A DNA stretch of 64,000 nucleotides, taken from assembly GCA_035048495.1 (NCBI GenBank), contig CM068546.1, positions 18,916,046 through 18,980,045 on the forward strand, in the 5' to 3' direction. The position numbers and the translations under genes were made by a program. The stretch is from Euptelea pleiosperma. Taxonomy: Eukaryota; Streptophyta; Magnoliopsida; Ranunculales; Eupteleaceae. Numbering within the stretch: position 1 is the stretch's first letter; each line of letters opens with the position of its first letter. Positions 54,280-64,000 of this stretch are shown one piece after another. The notes below the pieces were generated by a model. That model worked only from the letters and a program-made list of their open reading frames with translations, had not been told where the DNA came from and ran no database searches.

Positions 54280-54680
54280 CATGTTCATAGAATGAACGTA
54301 GTAGAGATGAGGATGTTGAGATGGATGAGTGGGAAAAATAGGAAAGTCAACTTATCAAAAAAAAGGAAAGACAATAAAAAATGAGCATATTCAAGGAAAC
54401 CCAGTAATAGCCCCAATAGGCGAGAAAATAAGGGAAAGTCAATTGAGATGGTTTGGGAATGTGCAACAAAAACAAACGACGGTGACAATGAGGAGGTGCA
54501 CTTTGGTGCAAGTTGAAGGCCTTGGATAGAGGAAGGCTGAAAAATACATGTGTGGAGGTAGTAAGAAAAGATCTACAAAAAATATGGTTTGACATAAGAC
54601 AACTCTAAACAGAGTCAAATGAAGAAACACGATTCATGTTGCCAACCCCAAAATTTAGGGATAAGGATATAGATGGTAAT
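54280..54680 (+). pseudogene. RTE-type LINE, C-terminal end
   Basis: Frames read EMRMLRWMSGKNRK, KNEHIQGNPVIAPIGEKIRE, SQLRWFGNVQQKQTT and later IHVANP. These match the C-terminal tail of plant RTE-type LINE polyproteins (MLRWMCG...IREARLRWFGHVQRR...IHVADP). Frameshifts and stops are present; only this end remains. Confidence 0.8.
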
Positions 54681-54689
54681 GAGGATGTG

Positions 54690-55615
54690 TGAGAGAGAGA
54701 GAGAGAATCGAAGAGATATTCCAACAATTGCAGCAGGCCAATCAGTTAGGTTGGATGGGGGTGGCTGGAATATCAGGTCCACCTTTGCCTACGGAGTGAA
54801 AGACTCCCATTCTTTGAAAAACCTTTGCATTGCAATGTGACTAAATTGTAGATCAAACACAAAGTAATCCATAAAGGAAAATAAAGATAAATACATAATT
54901 ATTTATATCTTGTTTCAACATTTTTCTCCACTGACCCTCTTTGCACATTCTAAGCCTTTATCCACTGCTTCAGACCCCCCCTGCCTTTGTCCCTGTGTAT
55001 GGCTGGACTCTCAGCCTAGAATCAATACCATCGCCCTGAAAAACACAAGATGAACTTTTTGGCAAGTCTTGCATCAGAACCATACCCATCCAAATGATGC
55101 TTCAAGCAAGAAATTACTGAGTTGAAAACCTTATGTATGCACATTTGACCATTCACTTATTTCCAGAGTCATAAATACCATGGTTTGAACTTTGAACCCA
55201 GATCTCATACATCTAAAACTTAACAACTATTGTTACACATCATGATATTGGTGAAGACTCCTAGTCCAGTGAGAAGAATCTTATCAAAAGACAGCATTAT
55301 ACGCCAGGACAAGGGCTCCTTTCCTTAATGCCAAGCTAATCATAAGTCTCTCGACCATTGAGTCCAAACGAATTGGGAAGCCAAAGAGGCCTGAAGATAA
55401 AAAAAAAAAAAAAAAAAAAAAGTTTACATCATCTTCAAATATCAGGGGGAAAACCAACTCCGATGTAGGAGTGAAGTACTTTCAGATCTCTAAGAAAGAG
55501 TCTTCTTGCTTTCCAGATTCTAAAGAATTGAGGTGAACATCGCTGATACGTAAATACTAAAAAACATTTGCATGAAACAATGTTGGTTCAACAGTTCTCA
55601 TCAATATAAACATAC
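54690..55615. other. Intron DNA with a long A run, no gene seen
   Basis: (GA)n near 54692-54708 and a run of 23 A at 55399-55421. The A run may be the tail of an unrecognised retroposed sequence. No target duplication was found. Confidence 0.4.
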
Positions 55616-55687
55616 CTTGCAAGCTTTTATCTAAATCACGCATCAATGCATATTTACGCTGCAGCATAGTCGGCAACGATTCTAGAC
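55616..55687 (-). CDS. ING1: ING1-type PHD protein, second exon
   Basis: Bounded by CTTCAG and CAAG/GTATGT. It encodes LESLPTMLQRKYALMRDLDK and SLQ, the start of the ING1 helical domain, and joins the next exon as SLQ-E-SQRQNEQ. Two bases at its start complete a codon from exon 1. The six exons give about 223 codons. Plant ING1 is about 235 residues, so exon 1 should encode only 10-14 residues; I could not find it between 55688 and 64000. Confidence 0.92.
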
Positions 55688-56460
55688 CTGAAGAAAGGGG
55701 CAACAGTTTAACATGACAGAAAGGTGCATTATTATATAGTGACTCCTAAATACCATTCAATTGAACATATAATGGATAAGATAATCTAATCACTAGTAAA
55801 CTCATAGGATTAATCAAATATAGTAAAGGAAACCATCAGGCATAAAAATCCCCTGCATAATATATTACATAAAAACATGTCAAGAAAATTCAATAAAACA
55901 TCATGACTATCACGAGAGTCAGAGTCATGCGTATGGTCTAAATTATCGAAAACTTTTGTTTTGAACTACAGCTGAAATAGCTACACCAATGCTAGAAATA
56001 TGAAATGGAAGAAATAAGTAAGGCCTCGTATAGGATATGGCATAGCTTAAATTTTCAATTCTCTAAAATCAATATACTTTACCCCAATAGCATATGATCC
56101 CAAACTACGTAATAAAAAAGCACTATTTGTAACTTGTCAGCAAAAACACCCTTGTAACATGGATCACTTCATTTAATTAAGAACACTTAATGTGGGTTAA
56201 ATTTTTTGGCTTTTACTCTTTCTATACCTTTATTGGTCATTCTTATTAATATGTCAAACTCCCTTAGGAGCTATTGCAGGAATTTCTTTTGATGCTCATT
56301 TTTCTTTTGTGATCTATAAAATTTTATTACAAGAAACAAAGAGAATGTAAGAGGGAGAGAACAGGAAAGTAACACCACAAGGGAAAAATCACTATGACAA
56401 CTACTCTCGAGTAGACAACTTGGCCCTTGCAACACACCCCTTCGCTAACACATTTTTTTA
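55688..56460. other. Intron DNA, no gene seen
   Basis: AT-rich; no recognised TE or coding sequence. The missing ING1 exon 1 was searched for here without success. Confidence 0.4.
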
Positions 56461-56839
56461 TTAGATTTTATAAAAGGCACAACTGTTGCTAACACATCAT
56501 TAGACGATCTTTAATCTCATGTTTTAATTCATAGTTTTCTTGTCTGGTGATTTGACTAACTTCTATATACTAATGCCTGCAGTAGCATCCAATACAAAAA
56601 TATTGTCTTGCATGGAGATTCAGCAACATCCGCAACTCCATGTCTAAACATGTTAGCATACATAGTGTTGTAACACATGGATGTAACCAAGGAAGAAGAA
56701 AATTAGAGAATGATGGAAATTTAGGGTTAGAGAAGGAGAGAAGAGAGAAGAGAAGAGAATAGAGGAGAAAAGGTGCAATCGTGTAGAGCAAAATGAGCTC
56801 CACGATTTCACTAATATCTATAATATTGGACAAGAGCCT

Positions 56840-58500
56840 CTGTAACACTAGATGGCATGGGAACATAAGATAGGAAAGTAGCAAATGCTCTATAGGCTGG
56901 AGATAGCAATTAGTAAGAAACAAAGTGAGAGATAGGGTGCTTGGTTGTACAACTCCAAACACCCTTACGATGTGCAATAGGTACATCAACATCCACAGGT
57001 AGAATAGCATAAGGATCAACAGGAATTCATGGGGATCAGTGAGAGCCAGATTACCTGGATCAAGTTGGATTCCTTGGCAGTGAGATTGGACGGTAGACTG
57101 TTTCTCCTTTGGTAATCTTCTGGCATACGTATTCAGTTGTGTGTCCTGTGGCAAGGTGTTAGTAGGAGTGGAAGTAAGCTCAGAAGTAGGAGGCAAGTTG
57201 AGTGGCACTGGTAGGGGAATCTCCCCCTGAAGAGAAGTCTGATCAACTGAGATCTGAGAATAAAGGAAGGCTCTCGAAGACGGTGACATCCAAGGAAACA
57301 AAACGAAGATGAATAGAAGGATAGAAGCAACAATATCCCTTATGAGTGGATGAGTAGCCGAGGAAAACAACTGAACCACTTTAGGATCCAACTTATCTTT
57401 CCTATGATGCGAATGAATATAGCAGACACAACCAAAGACTTAGGGAGGAACAGAGAACACAGGACAGGAAGGAAACAGGAGGGAAAGAGGGGACTGCAAC
57501 CCAAGAACTCTCGAAGGCATACGATTAATCAGATCGGATGCAATCAACACAACATCAGCCCAATAACCCTTCAGTACCCTTGTACCAATAAGAAGTGCAC
57601 AAGCAACCTCAAGAACATGGCAGTGCTTTCGCTCGGTGACCCCATTATGTTGAGGAGTGTCGGCACAAGAAATCTGATGAACGAGGCCATGCTCCTCAAG
57701 ATAGGAGGCAAAGACATTATACATGTATTCCCCCCATTGTCAGAGCGCGTGACTTTCAGCGTGGTACCTAGCTGATTGCACACCATCTTATGGAAGGACT
57801 GAAAAATAGTGTGCACCCCACTCTTGGATTTCATGAGATATATCCAAGTGTAGCAACTACAATCATCCACAAACACCACAAAATAACATAAGCCAAACAC
57901 AGAAGTAGTGGAATTTGGTCCCCAAACATCAGAGTGCACAAGTTGTAATGGAGAAGTACTTTTATTATTATTGATCGGGAAAGACACCCGACATTGTATA
58001 GCAAGTACACAAGTTTCACAATGGAACTCAAAGGAGGGAACAGACGCAAACTGAGGTAACAAACACTTCAAAACAAAAAAAGGTAAATGACCAAGCCCGT
58101 TATGCCAACGCATTACAAAGTCTTTATTAACTCGAAAACTACTGAGACTCACACTGGACTGATGTGCAAGTGAGTATGAAGTCAGTTGGCTGTCCAGCAT
58201 GTACAATCCACCATCCTCATGACTACTGTCAATCATCCGCCTCGTCTCTCCAAGTCTTGATAGCTACAATTAGTTGGAAAAAGGTAACACCGCAATTTAG
58301 GCTCTTAGTAAGATGGCTAACAAAAAGTAAGCAGGTTAGTAGTGAATTTAGGAACATGAAGCACAGAGGATAAAGGGAAGGTAGGTGTGGTAGAGATAGT
58401 GCCCTTCCCCGAAATAGAAGAGAAGGTGCCATCTGCCACTCGAACCTTATCTTTACCAGAGCAGATACTATAAGTGGAGAAAAGGGAGGACATACCAGTC
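56840..58500 (-). pseudogene. Copia integrase and hinge
   Basis: GAG-pre-integrase zinc site RWHNGLGHLPFFVL ... CETC (58020-58140), core HSDVWGP (about 57930), VVFVDDCSCYTW, RSDNGG (about 57750) and DTPQHNGVTERKHCHVLEVA (about 57610-57660), holding the D, D and E of the catalytic triad. Then LDPKVVQLFSSATHPLIRDI, and HPIS-type hinge strings. At least two frame changes (near 57730 and 57440). Confidence 0.88.
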
Positions 58501-59103
58501 ATATGATCAGAGCACCATAATCAATGATCCAGGATGGACCACTCGGTGCAATAGACTCATGAATAGTAGCATGAGCAGCTGAGGTCCACTGTATGGCACT
58601 AAAAGGCTTCCTAGATGAGCCTTGCTTGCCCCCAGAAAACAGTGCGGGGCGACCATGTAGACTCTAGTAGGTCTCCTGGGTGTAGCAACGCTTGCCCCAT
58701 GGTCACAGCGAAGTCTTTCTCGATCATTAGATTCCCCATCTTTCTTGGATGCAGACCTATTCCATTTGAGTGGCCAAAGCAGACTTCTCAGATAAAGGAA
58801 CTTCAGTGTCCGGCTTGGAGCCCATAGCTCTCCTCCTGTTGTCCTCACTCTAAATGCAGGAGTAAACCTGTACAAGGCATATAGGTGGTGGTCTACCTAA
58901 TATATTAACCCGAGCCTGTTCATAGCTTTAGTTCAAACCACCCAGAAACTAGAATATGCGAGTCCGCTCAAACAACTTCCAGAATGTTATGGCATCAGTA
59001 GTGCAAGCTAGAGTGTACGTTTGGTAGTGATCTACTTATTCCCACTTACTGCGTAAAGCAACATAATATGATCCCAATGGAAGATCTCATTGCTTCAGTT
59101 GAG
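58500..59103 (-). pseudogene. Copia gag end, zinc knuckle and protease
   Basis: SASKKDGESNDRERLRCDHG leads to a zinc-knuckle relic with a frame change and lost Cys, then HGRPALFSGG. The protease start is WIIDYGA where the family has WIIDSGAS. The catalytic motif has Ser to Tyr and a one-base loss directly after, then GMSSLFSTYSICSGKDK follows in another frame. Confidence 0.75.
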
Positions 59104-59499
59104 CTATCTCCTACTTAAGTTCATACATCTTAGCAAAGTTCCCAACCTAGAGTAAGTCTGAGACACTGCATCCCAAATATCTTTGGCCGTCGGGAGGAAG
59201 AGAAAGCCATTACTGTTGATGGGAGTATGGAATGAAGTTGACATCGAGTTGTCCGCTTCCCATTTCTCAAACGTGGCCTCAATCTCTGAGGGTGCAATTA
59301 TTCGTCCGGTGATGTAGCCAACTTTTCCACAACCAGTGATATACATCCAGACGGATTGAGACCACTCCAAATAGTTAGACCCATCCAGCTTTACTGTGGT
59401 GATCTGGAGTGTCGAATTGTGATCAGCATGACTCCCCAGATTGGTAGACGCAACAATAACCTCTAATTTGGTGGATGATGATTCCTCAGATGTACTCAT
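59104..59499 (-). pseudogene. Copia gag, N-terminal part
   Basis: MSTSEESSSTKLEVIVASTN, then TTVKLDGSNYLEWSQSVWMY, ITGCGKVGYITGRI and FLPTAKDIWDAVSQTYSRLG, the usual start of gag in Retrofit/Tork-type copia elements (LDGSNYLxWxxxV, AKxIWDxxxxTYS). The frame is open for 131 codons and then breaks. Confidence 0.88.
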
Positions 59500-60205
59500 G
59501 ATAACAGAGAAGACCTTTCTGAGGAATAGAGGAACCTAGACTGATCAGAAGTCACTTGAACTACTATTGGAGAGGTGCAAAGAACAACTCCTTTTAACAA
59601 TTTTTCACTTGAGAAAAGCCCACGGGGACTAGCGGCACACTCGGAGGAGGTCCTAGGTGGGTGCGACAACCTTCTAGGACATGCGGCTAGCCCCAGAGGC
59701 TCTTGAGACATGCGCTTAGGACTGGAGTGTCTTCTCAAGCCTTTTGGTACACATGCGATTAGTGGTTAGGCCTAGAGTGACTTCTCCGAGGATCTGGAGG
59801 CTGCCACTAGGACTAGAGACACTTCTCTAGTGATTTGGAGTGGGCGGCTAGGCCTGAGACCAGTTCTCCAAGCTTTTGAGTGGTGCTCTTGCCCTTGGGA
59901 GCAGTTCTCCTACCTACTAGAGGGTGCAATTAGCATTGAAAATAATTTTGGCTAGGTTTGGAGGTTCTTCAAGGTTCTGGATGGTACGGCTAGGGTTTCT
60001 GGACCCTCTAGGGACTTGTGACACTGGCGGCTAGGGTTTCTAGACCCTCTGGGAACCTGCGGGCATGCCTAGGATCACTTTTCCAAGCTTTTGCAATCTA
60101 CGGCTGACCATGGGAGATGATCTCCACCTTTGGAAAGCCTCTTTCTATTTTTTTCAAAATCCCTAAAGTTCCTATTTTCTCTAGGGTTGAGCCATGGTCA
60201 CGAAA
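59500..60205 (-). repeat. Copia leader with degenerate GC-rich repeats
   Basis: GGCTAGGGTTTCTRGACCCTCT occurs at about 59987 and 60030. Looser units (TTCTCCAAGCTTTTG, GGTTAGGCC/GGCTAGGCC, CTTCTC) repeat at 30-60 bp from 59650 to 60090. The stretch lies between the primer site and gag. No gene is seen. Confidence 0.6.
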
Positions 60206-60458
60206 CCATGCTCTAATACCATGTGGATGTAACCAAGGAAGAAGAAGATTAGAGAATGATGGAGATTTAGGGTTAAAGGAGAAAAGATAAAAGAGAATAG
60301 AGAATAGAGAATAGAGGAGAAAGGGTGAAATCGTGCTTTTGTCCACGATCTCACCGATATTTATAATATTGGACCTATTCTCATAATTACAAAGACATCC
60401 CTGCAAAATCTAAGATATTACAAATAAGCCCCTAAACTTGTCCGTCATTTCTACTACA

Positions 60459-61682
60459 ATATACATGCAAGAACTTCCGACCTCACTCAGTACAAGACCT
60501 TCGTCAAGGGTGTAATGATAACTGTTACCCCAGACATAATTTTTTCCTTGATTAGGATTGGACGTCCCAGTTTTAGCAGTCATTATCTCCCTACTTTGCC
60601 TCTAACCAACAAGACTGAGATCATGAATGATCTCTTTCCTAAAACCTTTTATTGGGATGACGAACTTCACAACATCAAATCTATCATGTTGCAACCCCTC
60701 TATAGGATTTTATATCTCATTGTGTCTTACAACTTGCTTCCCAAATCAGGTCATAGGAATGAGGTCAGCTCTACTGCCCTTCACATTCTACGTTATCTGA
60801 TGTTGTCCGTTCCTCTACACATTCCATACATCATGTACCATCAGATGTTAGAAACCCGTGATTCTTCTGTATCCACCAGGGCTCTCCCTTATTGAGACTT
60901 GATCACTAGGGGCATTCATCACTTTTCAGTACCTACATTTGATTCAGATCCCCTTCTGAACCAATCAACAGCTCCACTATTGCAAAAATGCATATAGGGA
61001 GAGAGCCCCCTGATTCAATTGTTCCTACCCCGAGACCTCCCTCCACTCGCACTAGAGTCGGATCTTCAGCAGGTCCTTCCTCATCATAAGCAACCACACT
61101 ACAGTCCATATCAGATCAAATTGCCTCGATGACTCAGGAGCTAGGAGATTTCAGAGGATTCGTCTCATCCGGCTTTCAGAGGATGGAAGCCAGACAGGAC
61201 AGGATAGAGGCCCGCTAGCAGAGGATGTCAGGCTACATGAAGAGTATGTACCCTGATCTTCCGCCATCACCACCAGAGGAGGCCTTCAGTGGAGCTTGGT
61301 ATCAGTAGACTGGAGGAGAGCCAGCAACCCAGGAGGGGACCGAGATCTTTGATGATGAGGATGAGGATTAGGCCATCCATCTTACTTTGATCTCTGACAC
61401 AGTTATCTGTTTGTGTCACATTTTGTACTGACTTATCTTGAACCATTATATGGCATATCGGCATGTATTGCAGACAATTTTCTCGTATGATATTTTGGCA
61501 TGTACCCCAGACTACTTTGTGACTGTAAAGGGCTCTAAACATTACAGTGATATATATATGTGATGTATTCCAATACTATGGTATCATGTCATTTTTGCTA
61601 CATTTATCATATTTGCTGCATTCTGATTGATCATCTGATCTTGTCTCTCCTTTGTCAATTTCTGACAAAATGGGGGAGAATT
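60459..61682 (+). pseudogene. Sirevirus env-like ORF, 3' part, with PPT
   Basis: DLTQYKTFVKGVMITVTPDI leads into SHYLPTLPLTNKTEIMNDLF, LQPLYRILYLIVSYNLLPKS, then LMLSVPLHIPYIMYHQML, typical of the plant retrotransposon 'envelope-like' ORF. The later part has GFQRMEARQDRIEAR and an acidic end (FDDEDED, about 61355). ATGGGGGAGAATT (61670-61682) is the polypurine tract before an LTR. Stops are present. A likely upstream piece lies at 56460-56677, cut off by the copia insertion. Confidence 0.65.
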
Positions 61683-62184
61683 TGTAGAAACAATGGTTCT
61701 GGTTCCTACTCGAAAAATGATAAATCTCTTTTTGTAAAAACACTTGTAACAAATTTTGAAAAATAAATGGTTACTCTACTAAGAGAGATCATTATTGAGA
61801 GTTATTGGACTCTAAAAATTAACTAACCACATACAAAGGGGGAGTAAAAACCCTATTTGTATTTGTTGTCTTTGTCTGTGATATGCAGGACTTAAAAGAA
61901 AAATTGGTCTATTGCAACTTGTTACAATTTTATATTGGGCTGGGTAGGCTCATACATATAGGGGAAATACTTAATAGGGGTCGACCGGGCTAAGAATACG
62001 GGGCGACCAAGGTCAAATTGACCCCCGGTCGACCGGCCTTAGTAGAACTTCGATTCTTGAGCGCGCCTTCCCCTCCCCATTCACTATAAATACCCCCTCC
62101 CCCATTCACTACTACTTACCAATTCACTTTGCTATCTCTTGAGTTTTTCATCCCAAGAGATTTGATCTTTGCTCCCTTGCCTTC
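61683..62184 (+). mobile_element. Sirevirus-like LTR, 3' part lost
   Basis: Starts TGTAGAAACAATGG after the PPT. From 61977 it is homologous to the LTR half at 5621-5867, with its TATAAATA promoter at about 62085. It ends abruptly at about 62184, where gag coding begins. The last roughly 550 bp of LTR (compare 11051-11640), the primer site and the leader are missing. Confidence 0.7.
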
Positions 62185-63966
62185 GTGCTTGCTTCGGTGT
62201 TCAATGGGCTAGATTGGCCCACTGAAGAGACTACTGTTGGCGATAAAACCATAGTGAAAACTAAGGATAATAATGTTTGGACTACTGTAGAAAAGATTGC
62301 ATATAATGGTAACAATAGGGCCTTAAATCCTATTTACTGCTCTTTATCTCCAAATGAATTCAAACGAGTTATTGCATGTAAATCTACTAAGCATGCTTGG
62401 GATATTTTAGAAACTACACATGAAAGAACAAACTCTGTAAAAATATCTAAACTACAAATGCTAACAACTCAATTTGAAATTATTAATATGCATGATGAAG
62501 AAACCTTTATAGAATTATATACTAAACTAAGTGATATAGGGTCTTGGTGAAACCATCCCTGAATCTAAAATTGTTAAAAAAATTTTAAGATCCTTACTAG
62601 TAGATTCATCCTAAAATCACTACTATTGAATAAAGTAAAGATATAGATAACATTAAAATTGAAGAACTAATAGGATCTATTCAAACATTTGAATTAAAAC
62701 TTCAACCGATAATTAAGAAGGGAATTGCTTTAAAACTTTCACTTGTGACAACTCTAATGAATCTGATGATTTAGATGAGGAAGTTGCTCTATTGGCTAAA
62801 AAATTTAAAAACTGCTTTAGAACAAAAACAAAAGAAATTCTGTAACTAAAGAGAGAAAACCATTTAATAACCCTGGGGAAATCACTAAGGAATAAATTCA
62901 ATGTTACAAATGTAGGGATTATGGTCACATCTTTAGTGAGTGTGCTAATAATTTTGTTAAAAAGAATAAAGCTATGAAAGTAGCTTGGGATTATGATTCA
63001 GATAATGAAACAAACTCTGTTAATGAAGAACTGAGAAAATAAAATCTTTAATGATTAAATATAATCTTAATGTTTATTCACACTTAGATAAAAAAAATAG
63101 TGAAATTGACATTGAATCCAGTAATAGAGATAATGAAGATCTACAGGAAGCTTATAACAAACTTATACCAAGAGAGCATTAAACTTACTAAAATTTGTGA
63201 TAATCAGAAAAATGAAATAAATAAATTAAGTAATGAAAATTCTACTCGACTATTAAAATCTGGTGAAATCACTAAAAATCAAAAGGGCAAAGAAATAGAA
63301 AATGAAAATGAAACATCTCTTCAAGAAGAAATAACTCAACTAAAACTTATAAACAATGAACTGGAATTAAAAAATGCAAACTAAATCAAAACTATCACAC
63401 AAGATAATTATAAACTAGAAAATATAATAACAATGGGAAAATCATCTAATGATAGAAGAGGATTAGGATACACTAATTAAAATTCTCAAACCTCTACTTC
63501 AAAAACTATTTTTGTAAAAGCTAACGAATATTCAACTAAAAATGAACAAACCTTTACAAATGACAAGTTTACACAAAATAAACAAAAACCTCTAAAAACT
63601 ACAGATAAATATGCTAAAGAAAAACCCACAGAAATAACATGTCATTATTGTAAGAAAAAAGGTCACATGAAATATAAAGGCAGAAATCTAATAAAAAAAA
63701 TTAACTTTGAAAAGATAAGCGAATTTGAAAATAGAAACAAATCTCTAAATAAAACAAACTTAATTAATCAAGAAAGACTCTTAATTAACCAAATTGAGAC
63801 CCTAAGAAAGGAAGCTATGAATCTACATAAACAAATTAATACACTAAAATTTCCCATTAAAAATTTTAAAAGCTTTGATAACAAGAATACTCCTCATAAA
63901 AACTATCAAAGACTGACTCTTAGTCTGTTTATCTTTCTGCCAGTAGTTTCTTTGTTTCCATTTTAA
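62185..63966 (+). pseudogene. Sirevirus-like gag with two zinc knuckles
   Basis: FNGLDWPTEETTVGDKTIVK, NRALNPIYCSLSPNEFKRVI, KHAWDILETTHERTNSVKIS, KLQMLTTQFEIINMHDEETF and IELYTKLSDIGSW make up a UBN2-type gag domain. An intact CCHC knuckle CYKCRDYGHIFSEC follows (about 62903-62944), then Lys/Glu-rich coiled parts (63100-63384) and a second knuckle CHYCKKKGHMKYKG whose last Cys is Gly (about 63643-63684). Frameshifts near 62550, 63040 and 63385. It continues past the window or ends near 63966. Homologous to 20580-21300. Confidence 0.88.
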
Positions 63967-64000
63967 ATCTCTCCTGCATTTAGATGTTTGCTAATATGAG

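Larger units (their letters stand above)
56678..60458 (-). mobile_element. Ty1/copia element lacking RT and RNase H
   Basis: The 5' LTR (right) is about 60224-60458, ending ...GGTTACATCCA. Just inside it, on minus, TGGTATTAGAGCATGG (60206-60221) is the initiator-Met primer site. The 3' LTR (left) is 56678 to about 56830 and lacks its first part. Gag, protease and integrase are readable in order from 59499 to about 57000. Pol ends at VTEAL near 56832, where the integrase/RT hinge would lead into RT, and joins LTR sequence directly. Confidence 0.85.

Noticed and set aside
55688..64000. ING1 exon 1
   Set aside because: Searched the minus strand for a short ATG exon ending in phase with 55687; no convincing EEFEA-like coding was seen. 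It is probably beyond the window or too short to recognise.

Overview
The window is nuclear DNA from a flowering plant with a TE-rich genome. Two host genes are recognisable. One is a mitochondria/plastid-type PLS pentatricopeptide repeat gene (+ strand, 12772-15861, two exons). The other is a PHD-finger gene of the plant ING1 family (- strand, six coding exons between 31502 and 55687, with the short first exon not seen). Codon usage, splice signals, SINEs, LINEs, Sirevirus-like and Mutator-like elements all fit a seed plant. The species cannot be named from the sequence.

Left part (1-12.7 kb): a decayed Mutator-like element. It carries a plant-mobile-domain (PMD/MAIN-like) gene on + (125-1990) and a FAR1-type MULE transposase on - (12017 down to 3173), pointing at each other. 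Younger insertions have cut the transposase into three pieces. One is a 1,164-bp solo LTR with a perfect 5-bp target duplication (3301-4464). The other is a Ty1/copia LTR (about 5621-11640), itself split by a complete 5.2-kb non-autonomous LTR element (5868-11050) coding a PF04195-type gag-like protein and a coiled-coil protein. Clusters of short palindromes (TCGGTTGGATCCAACCGA type) lie upstream of the transposase and between the two convergent genes.

Middle (12.7-31 kb): the PPR gene, whose single intron appears to use a GC donor. After it come hAT-like, Sirevirus, solo-LTR and MULE-type MITE insertions, several with clear target duplications.

Right (31.5-64 kb): the ING1 gene occupies at least 24 kb for only about 223 codons. 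Its introns hold a 2.5-kb copia element with an eight-fold amplification of a reverse-transcriptase coding segment, a LINE with inverted halves, a SINE with an 11-bp TSD, a gypsy remnant split by a hAT relic, two L1-type LINEs, a copia RT/RNase H fragment, an RTE-like tail, an RT-less copia element and a Sirevirus env-like/LTR/gag fusion. All visible ING1 splice sites and the reading frame are intact across these insertions, so the gene probably still works while the TEs are mostly dead.
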